A stretch of DNA of 64,000 bases from assembly GCF_014203835.1 (NCBI RefSeq), contig NZ_JACHJW010000001.1, forward strand, positions 4,910,501-4,974,500, given 5' to 3'. The notes under the pieces were generated by a model. That model was not told the origin of the DNA and did no database searches. It saw only the letters and a list, made by a program, of their open reading frames with translations. Shown here one piece after another: positions 28,907 through 38,732 of the stretch (position 1 is the first letter of the stretch; the number at the start of each line of letters is the position of its first letter). The stretch is from Micromonospora polyrhachis. Lineage in GTDB: Bacteria > Actinomycetota > Actinomycetes > Mycobacteriales > Micromonosporaceae. The translations under genes were made by a program, and so were the position numbers.

Positions 28907-30133
28907 GTGACCAGCGAGCGTGACGCGCAGCGCCGGGTCACCGAAGTGCCAAAGGACACCGGGCACGGGCGCGGCCCGTACCAGCGGGACCGGGCCCGCG
29001 TGCTGCACTCGGCGGGTTTCCGCCGGTTGGCCACCAAGACCCAGGTGCACACCGCCGGCACCGACGACTTTCTGCGTACCCGGCTGACCCACTCCCTGGA
29101 GGTCGCCCAGATCGCCCGGGAGATGGGCAGCCGACTCGGCTGCGACCCGGACGTGGTCGACGTCGCCGGGCTCGCCCACGACCTCGGGCATCCACCGTTC
29201 GGGCACAACGGTGAGGCGGCGTTGGACGTGGTGGCACAGCCCTGCGGCGGCTTCGAGGGCAACGCGCAGACGCTTCGCGTACTGACCCGGTTGGAGGCCA
29301 AGGTGCTCGCCCCGGACGGTACGTCGGCCGGTCTCAACCTGACCCGGGCCTCGCTCGACGCCACCTGCAAGTATCCGTGGTCGCGCGAGCCCGGACGACG
29401 CAAGTTCGGGGTGTACGCCGACGACGCCGAGGTCTTCGCCTGGCTGCGCCGGGACGCGCCGGACCGGGCCCGTTGCCTGGAGGCGCAGGTGATGGACTGG
29501 GCTGACGACGTCGCCTATTCGGTGCACGACGTGGAGGACGGCGTGCACGGTGGCTACGTCGACCTTCGCCCGCTGCTGGCGGATGCGGACGAGCGAGCTG
29601 CACTCTGTGCCGACGTGGCGGCGGTCTATTCTCCCGAGTCCGCCGCCGATCTGGTCGAGGTGCTGACCGACCTGCTCGACGATCCGGCGTTGACTCCGCT
29701 GACCTGCTACGACGGTAGCCATCGGGCGCAGGTGGCGTTGAAACGTACGACGAGTGTCCTGACCGGACGGTTCGTGGCGGCGGCGGTGACCGCGACCCAG
29801 GAGCGTTCCGGCACTGAGCCGGTCCGTCGGTACGCCGCCGACCTGGTGGTGCCCCGGTGGATCCGGGCGCAGTGCGCCCTGCTCAAGGGGATCGCGTGGC
29901 GCTATGTGATGCGCCGGGCCGGTGCGGAGCGGCGGTACGAACAGCAGCGGCAGCTGCTCACCGAACTGGTGCACGTGATCCTGGCGGAGGCTCCGGCTAC
30001 CCTCGATCCGGTCTTCGCACCACTGTGGCGGGCGGCCGGGGACGACTCCGCCCGGCTGCGCGTGGTGGTCGACCAGGTGGCCTCGTTGACCGATCCGGCG
30101 GCTGTGTCCTGGCACCGGCGACTGGCTGGTTGA
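28907..30133 (+). CDS. dgt: dGTPase-like HD-domain triphosphohydrolase
   Basis: The enzyme removes triphosphate from deoxynucleotides. The 408-residue protein has the HD metal site: RLTHSLEVAQIAREMG (His about 62), AGLAHDLGHPPFGHNGE (His-Asp about 91-92) and a later Asp in DWADDVAYSVHDVED. The N-terminal DRARVLHSAGFRRLATKTQV is typical. Start GTG 28907 follows GGTGAG. In actinomycetes it is often near dnaG; here dnaG lies 20 kb away. Substrate range within the dNTPs is uncertain. Confidence 0.93.
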   Translation: MTSERDAQRRVTEVPKDTGHGRGPYQRDRARVLHSAGFRRLATKTQVHTAGTDDFLRTRLTHSLEVAQIAREMGSRLGCDPDVVDVAGLAHDLGHPPFGHNGEAALDVVAQPCGGFEGNAQTLRVLTRLEAKVLAPDGTSAGLNLTRASLDATCKYPWSREPGRRKFGVYADDAEVFAWLRRDAPDRARCLEAQVMDWADDVAYSVHDVEDGVHGGYVDLRPLLADADERAALCADVAAVYSPESAADLVEVLTDLLDDPALTPLTCYDGSHRAQVALKRTTSVLTGRFVAAAVTATQERSGTEPVRRYAADLVVPRWIRAQCALLKGIAWRYVMRRAGAERRYEQQRQLLTELVHVILAEAPATLDPVFAPLWRAAGDDSARLRVVVDQVASLTDPAAVSWHRRLAG

Positions 30134-30204
30134 CCTCGAGCTGGCGGCTGGTCGACGTCGAGTTGACGGCTGGTCGACGTCGAGTTGACGGCTGGTCGAC
30201 GTCG
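30123..30204. repeat. 22-bp tandem repeat at the dgt stop
   Basis: A degenerate unit containing the dgt stop (30123-30144) is followed by identical units at 30145-30166 and 30167-30188 and a partial one to 30204. The unit has the palindrome gtcgacgtcgac-like core ggtcgacgtcga. Confidence 0.85.
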
Positions 30205-30273
30205 ACCGGGTGGCCCGAAGGCCGACGCGCTCCACCGCCGGCAGCGCACCGATCATCGCTTGCTCGACGCGAA

Positions 30274-30305
30274 CCGGCGGCCATCCCGTGGGGGATGACC
30301 GCCGG
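30274..30305. terminator. Bidirectional terminator between dgt and the M4 protease gene
   Basis: Arms ccggcggccatccc and ggggatgaccgccgg pair with one mismatch and almost no loop. The genes on either side converge, so it can serve both. Confidence 0.7.
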
Positions 30306-30334
30306 CTCAGGGGGTGTGGTGGTTCAGGGTCGGG

Positions 30335-32728
30335 TCAGGAGACGGTGAGGTTGGTGTCGTCGACGACGAAGGAGGTCTGTAGGGAGACGTCTTCGGTGGC
30401 GGTGAATCGGAGGGTGATGGTCTGGCCGGCGTAGCTGTTGAGGGAGAAGGTCTTCTGGCTGTAGCCGGTGGCCTTGTTGAGGTTGGAGTAGGTGGCCAGG
30501 GTGCCCAGGACGGTGCCGGCGGAGTTGAGGACCTGGACCCGGAAGGTGTCGTAGGCGATGCTGCTGGTGGTTTCGGTGGTGTCGATGTGGAGCCAGAAGT
30601 TCAGGTTGTAGGTGGTGCAGCCGGCGGGCAGGGTGACGCTCTGGGAGAGGGTTTCGGTGCTGGTGCGTCCGTTGCCGCCGAGCCAGGCGACGCGGGTGCC
30701 GCCGTGGGCGGGCTGCTGGGTGAAGGAGCCGATGGCGGCGGTGGTGCCGGTCCAGGGGCTGGTGCCGGTCTCGAAGCCGGGGTTACCGAGTTTCTGGCCG
30801 GGGCTGGGGCAGCCACCACCGGGTCCGCTGACAGTGAGGGTGTAGGTGGAGGTGCGGGTGGCGGAGGTGCCGGTGCCGGTGACGGTGACGGTGTAGGTGC
30901 CGGCGGGGGTGCTGGCGGTGGTGGCGATGGTCAGCGTCGAGGAGGCGCCGGAGGTCACCGATGAGGGGTTGAAGGTGGCGGTGGCGCCGGTGGGCAGGCC
31001 GCTGGCGGTGAAGGTGACGGTCTGGGCGGCGCCGCTGGTGGTGGCGGTGGCGACGGTGGTGGAGACGGAGCTACCGGGGTTGACCGTGCCGGAGGTCGGC
31101 GACAGCGAGACGGAGAAGTCGGGCCCCGTCGAGCAGGGCGAGTCGTTGCCTGCCACGTTGACCGCGGTCCAGGCAGCCTGCACCGCCTTGTACTCGGTGC
31201 CGCAGGTGCCGTACAGGTCGGTCGCGGCCCGCAGCGTGTACGCCCGGGCGGTGTTGGCCGGGTTGCTGGTGTTGACGTACGACGTGTTGGAGGTGAAGTA
31301 CACGTCGAGCGCGCGGAACCAGATCTTCTCGGCCTTGCTCCGGCCGATGCCGGTGACGCCCGGTGCGGATCCGCAGATCGGCGAGGTGCCCCACTGGGTG
31401 TTACCGGTGCCCTCGGCGAGGTTGAAGAAGAAGTGGTTGGCCACACCCGAGGAGTAGTGCACGTCGACGTTCTTGGTGCTGGTCGACCAGCAGCCGTGTG
31501 AGCTGCCGTCCAACGTCGGGTTGTGCATGTAGCGCAGCGGCGTGCCGTCGCCGTTGATGTCGATCTTCTCGCCGATCAGGTAGTCACCGGGGTCGGAGGT
31601 GTTGTTGGCGTAGAACTCGACCATCGAGCCGAAGATGTCACTGGTCGCCTCGTTGAGACCGCCCGACTCGCCGGAGTAGGTCAGGCCACCCGGCACGACG
31701 TTCTCGGTGACGCCGTGGCTCATCTCGTGGCCGGCCACGTCGATGGCGACCAACGGGTTGGCGTTGCCCGAGCCGTCGCCGTAGGTCATCCGGGAGCCGT
31801 CCCAGAAGGCGTTGACGTAGTTGTTGCCGTAGTGCACCCGGCTCGGCACACCCGCGCCGTTTCCGAAGATGCCGTTACGGGCGTGCACGTTCTTGAAGTA
31901 GTCGTAGGTCTTGGCCGCGCCGTAGTGCGCGTCGACCCCCGCCGACTGCCGGTTGGAGTTGGTCCCGTTGCCCCAGGTGTTGTCCGGGTCGGTGAACGTG
32001 GTGCACGTCGAGGTGCCGTTGTTCATGTCGCAGGTGGAGCCGTTGCCGCGAACCGGGTCGATCATCTGGTAGGTCGAGCCGGACTGCGTGGTGTCGATCG
32101 TGACCGTGCCGGAGAAGATGCTGTTACCGGTGCCGGCGACGGCGTGGATCTCGTCGAAGGAGCCCCGGTACGCACCGGTGGTCGCATCGCTGATGACGTG
32201 CAGCTTCGACGGGGTCTGACCGTCCGGGGCCCAGCCGTTGACGACGGTTTCCCAGGCCAGGCGGCCGTAGCCGGAACTGGCGTCGACGATCAGCTCGGAC
32301 TCGTCGACCGAGGTGATCTTGCCGGAGAAGTGCGCCTTGGCGGTCTTCACCGCGTCGGCCTTGCCCACCTTGGCGGTGGTGCCCAGCGTCAGCGGGGCGG
32401 CCAGGCTGACCGAGGTGCCGGCGTAGCTGCCGTTGGGGGCGGTGTGCACGACGAAGTCGCCGCCGTAGACCCGCAGTCCCTGGTAGGTGCGGGTGTACCG
32501 GACGTGCGCCGTGCCGTTCGGGTCGACCTTGGAGCTGTGCGCCGAGTACGACTCACCGGCGGCGGCCTGGACGGCACCGGGGTTCACCCGGAGTACCTCG
32601 TTGGCCCGGCCGACCGCGGACGAGTCCGCCGTTGACGCGGGTGGTGCCGCCTGTGCAGTGGATGTGACGCCGGCCAGCAGGCTGCTGGTGAGCAGCACGG
32701 CGCTGGCCGCAGCGATGGATCTCTTCAC
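30335..32728 (-). CDS. Secreted M4 (thermolysin-type) metalloprotease
   Basis: An extracellular zinc protease of 797 residues. The GTG at 32728 follows GGGGAGGAAC and gives a clear Sec signal (VKRSIAAASAVLLTSSLLAG, cut near AQA). An FTP propeptide runs to about 190. The catalytic domain has zinc His in VAGHEMSHGVTE (about 331-342) and the third ligand Glu in GGLNEATSDIFG (about 360). A C-terminal M4 helical domain is followed by an Ig-like putative module (about 545-635) and a beta-sandwich carbohydrate-binding-like domain (about 640-797). The last two likely anchor or target the enzyme. The ATG at 32758 is an alternative start. Confidence 0.92.
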   Translation of the reverse strand: MKRSIAAASAVLLTSSLLAGVTSTAQAAPPASTADSSAVGRANEVLRVNPGAVQAAAGESYSAHSSKVDPNGTAHVRYTRTYQGLRVYGGDFVVHTAPNGSYAGTSVSLAAPLTLGTTAKVGKADAVKTAKAHFSGKITSVDESELIVDASSGYGRLAWETVVNGWAPDGQTPSKLHVISDATTGAYRGSFDEIHAVAGTGNSIFSGTVTIDTTQSGSTYQMIDPVRGNGSTCDMNNGTSTCTTFTDPDNTWGNGTNSNRQSAGVDAHYGAAKTYDYFKNVHARNGIFGNGAGVPSRVHYGNNYVNAFWDGSRMTYGDGSGNANPLVAIDVAGHEMSHGVTENVVPGGLTYSGESGGLNEATSDIFGSMVEFYANNTSDPGDYLIGEKIDINGDGTPLRYMHNPTLDGSSHGCWSTSTKNVDVHYSSGVANHFFFNLAEGTGNTQWGTSPICGSAPGVTGIGRSKAEKIWFRALDVYFTSNTSYVNTSNPANTARAYTLRAATDLYGTCGTEYKAVQAAWTAVNVAGNDSPCSTGPDFSVSLSPTSGTVNPGSSVSTTVATATTSGAAQTVTFTASGLPTGATATFNPSSVTSGASSTLTIATTASTPAGTYTVTVTGTGTSATRTSTYTLTVSGPGGGCPSPGQKLGNPGFETGTSPWTGTTAAIGSFTQQPAHGGTRVAWLGGNGRTSTETLSQSVTLPAGCTTYNLNFWLHIDTTETTSSIAYDTFRVQVLNSAGTVLGTLATYSNLNKATGYSQKTFSLNSYAGQTITLRFTATEDVSLQTSFVVDDTNLTVS

Positions 32729-32995
32729 TCGTTCCTCCCCAGGAAGATTGTTAGCCATGTAGATATATCGATGTCAAGCGAGAAAGGGAAGAGGTGAGTT
32801 CGATTCGGAACCGCCTCGGCGAGTACGGCCGTTGGGTGATACGTCCAGCTTCTCTGGTTTGTCCGGCAACGCGGCATACGCGTTGTTACGCTGACCTCGC
32901 TGGACGCGTTCCGTTACCGCTCCAGCGGCTTTGTCGACGCTTGTGGAATCGCCGGAGCGGCGTGCGCGTCGATGACCGCGTGAAAGGGATAGGCC

Positions 32996-33298
32996 GTGCA
33001 TCTTACCCCGAGAGAGTTTGACAAGCTCACCATTCTTTCGCTGGCGCAGATCGCGAATGCGCGTCGGGACAAGGGGATAAAACTGAACCATCCGGAGTCG
33101 GTTGCGGTCATTGCTGCTGCCGCACTGGAGGGCGCGCGCGAGGGCAAAACCGTCGAGGAAGTGATGCACGACGCGGCGCACGTCCTGACCAAGACGGACG
33201 TGATGGAGGGTGTCGCCGAAATGCTGCCCATGGTCCAGGTCGAGGCGGTCTTCACCGACGGCAGCCGACTGGTGACCATCCATTCGCCCGTCCAGTAG
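32996..33298 (+). CDS. ureA: Urease gamma subunit
   Basis: The small structural subunit of urease, 100 residues, from GTG 32996 with GAAAGGGA upstream. It begins [20 protein letters not shown] and includes LKHPESVA-type [20 protein letters not shown] and [21 protein letters not shown], all family marks. It opens the ureABCEFGD operon. The promoter should lie in the 267-base gap to the divergent M4 protease gene, but I see no confident box there. Confidence 0.96.
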   Translation: MHLTPREFDKLTILSLAQIANARRDKGIKLNHPESVAVIAAAALEGAREGKTVEEVMHDAAHVLTKTDVMEGVAEMLPMVQVEAVFTDGSRLVTIHSPVQ

Positions 33299-33379
33299 GC
33301 CCGATCATCCACCCCCGGTTGGCGCGGCGCCGTCGGCCCGGCGGTGACCAGGACACGGACCCATGAATGCGAGGACGAG

Positions 33380-33892
33380 ATGGCGGAGCCCAAGCAGCAC
33401 CCCGGACCCAACCACAAGCATCTGCGGCCGATCGGCGGATACGTCCTGTCCGACGAGCCGTTGGAGCTGAACGCGGGACGGCCCACCCAGCAGATCGAGG
33501 TCCACAACACCGGTGACCGGCCGATCCAGGTGGGCTCCCATTACCACTTCTATGAGACCAACCGTAATCTCGAATTCGACCGGGAGGCCACCTTCGGCTG
33601 GCGGTTGGACATTCCCGCGACCACTTCCATCAGGTTCGAGCCGGGCGACAAGAAGACGGTCCAACTCGTGCCGTTCGGCGGCCGCCAGCGGGTGTACGGA
33701 TTCAACGGACTGGTCAATGGTTGGACCGGCCCGGGACCAATTCCGGGATATCAGCCGGACCGGTCGGAGGCGATTCATCAGGCCGAACTTCGTGGCTTCA
33801 AGTCGAGTTCCGGCAAGTCAGGCGGCGGCAAGTCGGGCAGCGGTCAAAGTGGCGGCCAAGGCAATGACAAAGGCAAGGGCAAGAACCAGTAG
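33380..33892 (+). CDS. ureB: Urease beta subunit with Lys/Gly tail
   Basis: The second structural subunit, 170 residues from ATG 33380 (GAGGACG upstream). Family stretches are [13 protein letters not shown]-type [20 protein letters not shown] and [13 protein letters not shown]. Residues beyond about 140 form a tail of Ser, Gly and Lys ([16 protein letters not shown], ending KGKGKNQ) longer than most UreB C-termini. The tail is probably disordered and could bind nucleic acid or a partner, but that is guesswork. Confidence 0.95.
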   Translation: MAEPKQHPGPNHKHLRPIGGYVLSDEPLELNAGRPTQQIEVHNTGDRPIQVGSHYHFYETNRNLEFDREATFGWRLDIPATTSIRFEPGDKKTVQLVPFGGRQRVYGFNGLVNGWTGPGPIPGYQPDRSEAIHQAELRGFKSSSGKSGGGKSGSGQSGGQGNDKGKGKNQ

Positions 33893-33943
33893 TCGGGCCG
33901 GTGACGGGATAGGCCGAGGCGGCACCAGGAGAGAGAGTCCACG

Positions 33944-35662
33944 ATGAGCCAGATCTCCCGGCAGGAATATGCCGGAATGTATGGCCCGACCACCGGTGAC
34001 AAGATCCGGCTGGCCGACACCGAGCTCTACATCGAAATCGAGAAGGACCTGCGGGTCCTGGGCGACGAGGTCATGTACGGCGGTGGCAAGACGCTCCGGG
34101 ACGGTATGGGGGTCGACAACCAGACCAAGAACTCGGGCGGTGTGCTGGATCTCGTCATTACCAACGTGACGGTCCTCGACGCGACGATCGGCGTGGTCAA
34201 GGCCGACGTCGGGGTCAAGGACGGCAAGATCGTCGGCATCGGCAAGGCCGGTAACCCGAACACCATGGACGGGGTCACGCCGGGGCTGGTGACCGGTGTC
34301 GGCACCGACGCCATCTCCGGTGAGCACCTCATCCTGACCGCGGCCGGTATCGACCCGCACGTGCACATGGTCTGCCCGCAACAGGCGTACGCGGCGCTCA
34401 GCAACGGCGTGACCACCCTGTGGGGCGGTGGCACCGGGCCGAGTGACAGCTCCAACGGTGTGACCATCACCCCGGGCCCGTGGAACATCCACGCGTTGAT
34501 GCGCGGCCTCGAAGGGCTGCCGATCAACGTCGGCATCCTGGCCAAGGGCAACAGCTCCGGGTGGGGACCGCTGATGGAGCAGTTGGAGGCGGGCGCGGCC
34601 AGCTTCAAGGTGCACGAGGACTGGGGCTCGCCACCGGAGGCGATCCGGGCCGCCCTCACCGTGGCGGAGATGTACGACGTGCAGGTCAGCGTCCACACCG
34701 ACACGCTGAACGAAAGCGGCTACATCGAGGACAGCATCGCCGCCTTCGAGGGGCGGACCATCCACACCTTCCACACCGAGGGAGCCGGCGGCGGCCACGC
34801 GCCGGACATCATCAAGGTCGCCGGCCAGCCCAACGTCCTGCCCAGCTCCACCACGCCGACCGTGCCGTACGGCATCAACAGCCAGTCCGAGCTGTACGAC
34901 ATGATCATGGTCTGCCACAACTTCAACCCGAAGGTCCCCTCGGACGTGGCGTTCGTCGAGAGCCGGATCCGGCCGGAGACCATCGCCGCCGAGGACGTAC
35001 TGCTGGACGAGGGCATCATCTCGATGATGTCCAGCGACTCCCAGGCCATGGGGCGGGTGGGGGAGACCTGGCTGCGGACCATCCAGCTGGCCGGCCAGAT
35101 GAAGCGGGTCCGGGGCAAGCTGGCCGAGGACTCACCGGACAACGACAACTTCCGGGTGCTGCGCTACGTCGCCAAGATGACCATCAACCCGGCCATCACC
35201 CAGGGCATCTCACACGTACTCGGGTCGATCGCCCCGGGCAAGATGGCCGACCTGGTGCTGTGGGAGCCGCCCTTCTTCGGGGTCAAGCCCAAGATGGTCA
35301 TCAAGAACGGCCAGATCCTCTGGTCCATCATGGGCGACCCGAACGCCTCCCTGCCCACCCCGCAGCCGGTCTACTACCGGCCCATGTACGGGACGCTCGG
35401 CTCGGCGCTCACCCAGAACTGCATCACCTTCGTCTCACAGGCCGGCTACGAGAACGGGATCGCCGAGAAGCTCGGCCTGCAACGCCAGATCATCCCGGTG
35501 TACGGCACCCGGGGGCTGACCAAGCGGGACATGATCCGCAACGACAAGCTGCCGAAGCTGGAGGTCGACCCGGAGACCTTCGCGGTCAAGGTCGACGGCA
35601 AACACGCCACCGTGCCGCCGGCCCAGAACCTGCCGATGAGCCAGCTCTACTTCTTCAGCTGA
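33944..35662 (+). CDS. ureC: Urease alpha subunit
   Basis: The catalytic subunit that hydrolyses urea to ammonia and carbamate. The 572-residue protein retains all active-site residues: nickel His in [12 protein letters not shown], carboxylated Lys in [10 protein letters not shown], His in [10 protein letters not shown] and [16 protein letters not shown], the flap [19 protein letters not shown], and Asp in [14 protein letters not shown] 33944 follows AGGAGAGAG. A 13-base tandem repeat array begins at its stop codon. Confidence 0.97.
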   Translation: MSQISRQEYAGMYGPTTGDKIRLADTELYIEIEKDLRVLGDEVMYGGGKTLRDGMGVDNQTKNSGGVLDLVITNVTVLDATIGVVKADVGVKDGKIVGIGKAGNPNTMDGVTPGLVTGVGTDAISGEHLILTAAGIDPHVHMVCPQQAYAALSNGVTTLWGGGTGPSDSSNGVTITPGPWNIHALMRGLEGLPINVGILAKGNSSGWGPLMEQLEAGAASFKVHEDWGSPPEAIRAALTVAEMYDVQVSVHTDTLNESGYIEDSIAAFEGRTIHTFHTEGAGGGHAPDIIKVAGQPNVLPSSTTPTVPYGINSQSELYDMIMVCHNFNPKVPSDVAFVESRIRPETIAAEDVLLDEGIISMMSSDSQAMGRVGETWLRTIQLAGQMKRVRGKLAEDSPDNDNFRVLRYVAKMTINPAITQGISHVLGSIAPGKMADLVLWEPPFFGVKPKMVIKNGQILWSIMGDPNASLPTPQPVYYRPMYGTLGSALTQNCITFVSQAGYENGIAEKLGLQRQIIPVYGTRGLTKRDMIRNDKLPKLEVDPETFAVKVDGKHATVPPAQNLPMSQLYFFS

Positions 35663-35770
35663 CCGGCGGGCTGACCGGCGGGCTGACCAGCGGGGCTGAC
35701 CAGCGGGGCTGACCAGCGGGGCTGACCAGCGGGGCTGACCAGCGGGGCTGACCAGCGGGGCTGACCAGCG
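35659..35770. repeat. 12-13 bp tandem repeat array at the ureC stop
   Basis: Two 12-base units (ctgaccggcggg, 35659-35682) and six identical 13-base units (ctgaccagcgggg, 35683-35760) are followed by a part unit. The ureC stop is inside the first unit. The array fills most of the ureC-ureE gap, and TGA recurs in every unit, passing through all three frames because 13 is not a multiple of three. Confidence 0.95.
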
Positions 35771-35815
35771 AACGACCCCAAGGATGACCAGCGAACGACC
35801 CAAGGAGAGAACGAC

Positions 35816-36382
35816 ATGCTCGTGGAATCGGTGGTCGGTAACGCCCACGAACCCGACTGGGAGGTGCGGCTCAAGGCCGCCCAGGTGGACAGCCTGATGC
35901 TCGACCAGTGGGAGGCGCAGAAGAACCGGCTACGCAAACAGACCCGGGACGGCACCGAGGTGGCGATCTCCCTCGGGCGGGGCACCCGCCTGCGGGACGG
36001 GGACATCCTGTCCTGGGACGAGCCGACCACTACCGCGATCGTCGCCCGGATCGAACTCGGCGAGGTGATGGTGGTCGACCTCGGCGGACTCGACGGGCAA
36101 CCCACCGAGCTGGCGATCCGCTCGGCGGTGGAACTCGGTCACGCCATCGGCAACCAGCACTGGCCGGCGGTGGTCAAGGGGGGCAGCATGTACGTCCCGC
36201 TCACCGTCGACCGCAAGGTCATGGACTCGGTCATGCGTACCCACGCCTTCGTCGGGATCACGCACGAGTTCGTAGCCGGTACCGAGGTGATCGCGTACCT
36301 CGCGCCGCACGAGGCCCGTCGCCTCTTCGGGGGCGCCGACGCCACCCCGCACACCCACCTGCCGTCCGCCAGCGCCAACTGA
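35816..36382 (+). CDS. ureE: Urease accessory nickel chaperone
   Basis: A 188-residue UreE, which carries nickel to the urease assembly complex. It starts MLVESVVGNAHEP and contains RGTRLRDGDIL and the metal-binding GHAIGNQHWPA at about 109-119. The C-terminus ends with HEARRLFGG and a short THTHLP-like His stretch (TPHTHLPSA). ATG follows AAGGAGAGAACG. Many actinomycete urease operons lack ureE, so its presence here is worth noting. Confidence 0.93.
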   Translation: MLVESVVGNAHEPDWEVRLKAAQVDSLMLDQWEAQKNRLRKQTRDGTEVAISLGRGTRLRDGDILSWDEPTTTAIVARIELGEVMVVDLGGLDGQPTELAIRSAVELGHAIGNQHWPAVVKGGSMYVPLTVDRKVMDSVMRTHAFVGITHEFVAGTEVIAYLAPHEARRLFGGADATPHTHLPSASAN

Positions 36383-36396
36383 TCAGGGGGCCGGCC

Positions 36397-37086
36397 GTGC
36401 GGACCATGTCGACGACCCTACGGACCCTCCAGTTCGGTGACTCGATGTTTCCGGTCGGCGCCTTCGCCTTCTCCAACGGGCTGGAGATGGCGATCCAACA
36501 CGGCGTCGTCGGGGACCGGGCGAGCCTGCACGAGTTCGTCCGGACCACCACCCGCCAGGCGGCCAGCGGCGACGGGATCGCCCTGCTCGCCGGGCATCGG
36601 TCCACCGTCGCCGGCGACCTGGACGGGATCCGTCGGGCCGACGAGGCAGTGCACCTGCGCAAGCTCAACGAGGAGACCCGGACGATGACCGTACGGATGG
36701 GGCGCAAGCTCGCCGAGGCGGCCACGCACATCGTCGGCGACTCCCTGCTGGAGAAGCGGTTCCGGGATGCCGCCTCGGATGGTGTTCCGGTCACCTATCC
36801 GGTGGCGCTCGGCGTGCTCTTCGCCACCCTCGGCCTGACCGAGGAGGATGCCTTCGCCGCCCACCAGTACGGCGCGGCGGTGATGGTGCTCAGTGCCGCG
36901 ATCCGCCTGATGCGGGTCGACCACCTCGACACCCAGGCGATCCTGTTCGCCGTCAACGACACGGCCGCCGCCGAGTACCGACGGGTGGCCGGGGCGGAAC
37001 TGTCGGAAATGGCCACCTTCGCGCCGGTGGTCGACGTGCTGGCAGCGGCCCACGTACACGCGCATGTCCGGATGTTCATGAACTGA
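36397..37086 (+). CDS. ureF: Urease accessory protein
   Basis: UreF acts with UreD and UreG in nickel insertion. The 229-residue protein has the typical start LRTLQFGDSMFPVGAFAFSN and conserved LQFG/GxFxFS motifs, then EETRTMTVRMGRKL. GTG 36397 has CAGGGGG six bases upstream and is preferred to ATG 36406. The gene begins 14 bases after ureE ends. Confidence 0.94.
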   Translation: MRTMSTTLRTLQFGDSMFPVGAFAFSNGLEMAIQHGVVGDRASLHEFVRTTTRQAASGDGIALLAGHRSTVAGDLDGIRRADEAVHLRKLNEETRTMTVRMGRKLAEAATHIVGDSLLEKRFRDAASDGVPVTYPVALGVLFATLGLTEEDAFAAHQYGAAVMVLSAAIRLMRVDHLDTQAILFAVNDTAAAEYRRVAGAELSEMATFAPVVDVLAAAHVHAHVRMFMN

Positions 37087-37107
37087 GAACGCAAGTGGGG
37101 GAGAGCT

Positions 37108-37773
37108 ATGAAGACAGTGAGTCGGATCGGCGTCGGGGGCCCGGTCGGCAGTGGTAAGACCGCGATCATCGAGGCGGTGGTGCCCCGGCTGGTCGAGAAC
37201 GGCCTGCGGGTGCTGGTGGTCACCAACGACGTGGTCACCACCGAGGATGCCCAGCACGTGCGCCGGGCGTTGACCGGGGTGCTGGTGGAGGAGCGGATCG
37301 TCGGGGTCGAGACCGGTGCCTGCCCGCACACGGCGGTCCGCGAGGACCCGAGCATGAACCTGGCCGCCGTGGAGGACATGGAGGCCAAGTTTCCGGACAG
37401 CGACCTGGTCCTCATCGAGAGCGGCGGCGACAACCTGACGCTGACCTTCAGCCCGGCCCTGGTCGACTACTTCATCTACGTGATCGACGTGGCGGCCGGC
37501 GACAAGATTCCGCGCAAGAACGGGCCGGGGATCTCGAAGTCGGACATCCTGGTCATCAACAAGACCGACCTCGCCCCGTACGTCGACGCGGACCTGTCCG
37601 TGATGGCGCGTGACGCCGAACTGATGCGCCGGGGCAAGCCCTTCGTCTTCACCAACTGCAAGACCGGCGAGGGGATCGACGAACTCATCGCCCTGGTCCG
37701 GCGCAACGCGTTGTTCGACGTGGAAATCCCCGTAGGCGTGGAAGTCCCGGTCGGCGTGGAAGTCCCGGCATGA
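37108..37773 (+). CDS. ureG: Urease accessory GTPase
   Basis: The GTPase that drives nickel transfer into urease. The P-loop GGPVGSGKT is at 10-18, the nickel-site CPH in [15 protein letters not shown], Glu/Ser-Gly-Gly-Asp in IESGGDNLT, and the guanine-specificity motif [10 protein letters not shown]. The C-terminus is extended by [15 protein letters not shown], coded by an 18-base tandem repeat absent from typical UreG. Its stop overlaps the ureD start (ATGA). Confidence 0.96.
   Translation: MKTVSRIGVGGPVGSGKTAIIEAVVPRLVENGLRVLVVTNDVVTTEDAQHVRRALTGVLVEERIVGVETGACPHTAVREDPSMNLAAVEDMEAKFPDSDLVLIESGGDNLTLTFSPALVDYFIYVIDVAAGDKIPRKNGPGISKSDILVINKTDLAPYVDADLSVMARDAELMRRGKPFVFTNCKTGEGIDELIALVRRNALFDVEIPVGVEVPVGVEVPA
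37722..37772. repeat. 18-bp tandem repeat encoding the UreG tail
   Basis: Units at 37722-37739, 37740-37757 and 37758-37772 (partial) share gtggaagtcccgg. They extend the reading frame by about 12 residues. Confidence 0.85.
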
Positions 37774-38705
37774 TCACGCTGGACCCGGACCTGCCTGTCC
37801 TGGACATCGCACCGGAACTGGCGCCGTACCACGACGAGCCGGCCCAACTGCCCAGCGGTGCCCCCGGCAAGGTGGGCGTGCTGCGGATGCGGTTCGAGCA
37901 GCGGGACGAACGGACGGTGCTCGCCGACCTCTACCGGCAGGCACCGCTGCTGGTGCAGCGGGCGCTCTACTGGGACGAGGCGATGCCGGAGATGGCCTGC
38001 GTCTTCATGCTTACCACCTCCGGCGGGGTGCTCCAGGGCGATCGGTTCCGGATCGACCTCGCGCTGGGCGAGGGGGCGCGGGTCCATCTGACCAGTCAGT
38101 CCGCCATGAAGATCCAGGAAATGGACGCGAACTACGCGTCCCAACTCCAGGACATCACCCTCGCCGACGGCGCCTACCTGGAATACCTGCCGGAGCAGAC
38201 CATTCCCTACCGGCACAGCCGGTTCATCACGTACACCCGGGTTCGGCTGCCGGAGACGGCGACCATGCTCTACGCGGAGATCCTCGCCCCAGGGCGCAAG
38301 TACCACCGGGATGGGGAGATCTTCCAGTACGACCTCTTCTCCTCCACCCTGCGGGCGGCCCGACCGGACGGCCCGGACCTGTTCGTCGAGAAGTTCCTGG
38401 TCGAACCGGAGCGGTTCGGAGTGGACCGGGTGGGCGTGATGGACCAGTTCCACGTCTTCGCCAACGTCGTTCTGTTGACCGCTCCGGACTGCGCCAACCG
38501 GGTCTACGCCCAGACGACGCCGACGTGGGCGGAGGACGTACCGCTGGCGGCCGGCGTCAGCCGGCTACCCAACGACGCGGGACTGATCTACAAGGTGCTC
38601 GGTACGGAGACCGAACCGGTCCGAGCGAAGGTACGCGAGTTCTGCGCGCTGGCCCGCCAGGAAGCGGTGGGTCGACCCTTCGCGCCCGCCTTCAGTTGGC
38701 GTTGA
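37770..38705 (+). CDS. ureD: Urease accessory scaffold protein UreD/UreH
   Basis: UreD binds apo-urease and passes nickel from UreG/UreF. The 311-residue beta-helical protein has family stretches [53 protein letters not shown] and [18 protein letters not shown] overlaps the ureG stop by four bases. Placement of ureD last matches many actinobacterial operons. Confidence 0.94.
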   Translation: MITLDPDLPVLDIAPELAPYHDEPAQLPSGAPGKVGVLRMRFEQRDERTVLADLYRQAPLLVQRALYWDEAMPEMACVFMLTTSGGVLQGDRFRIDLALGEGARVHLTSQSAMKIQEMDANYASQLQDITLADGAYLEYLPEQTIPYRHSRFITYTRVRLPETATMLYAEILAPGRKYHRDGEIFQYDLFSSTLRAARPDGPDLFVEKFLVEPERFGVDRVGVMDQFHVFANVVLLTAPDCANRVYAQTTPTWAEDVPLAAGVSRLPNDAGLIYKVLGTETEPVRAKVREFCALARQEAVGRPFAPAFSWR

Positions 38706-38732
38706 CGAGCCGGCACCTGGAGAGGAAGCCAC

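Noticed and set aside
31523-32635. 370-codon plus-strand frame within the M4 protease gene
   Set aside because: The minus strand has a signal peptide, HEMSH zinc site and full domains; the plus frame is Val/Gly/Arg-rich only.
35659-35770. Possible CRISPR array
   Set aside because: Units are directly adjacent with no unique spacers, and no cas gene is near. The same holds for the other tandem repeats.
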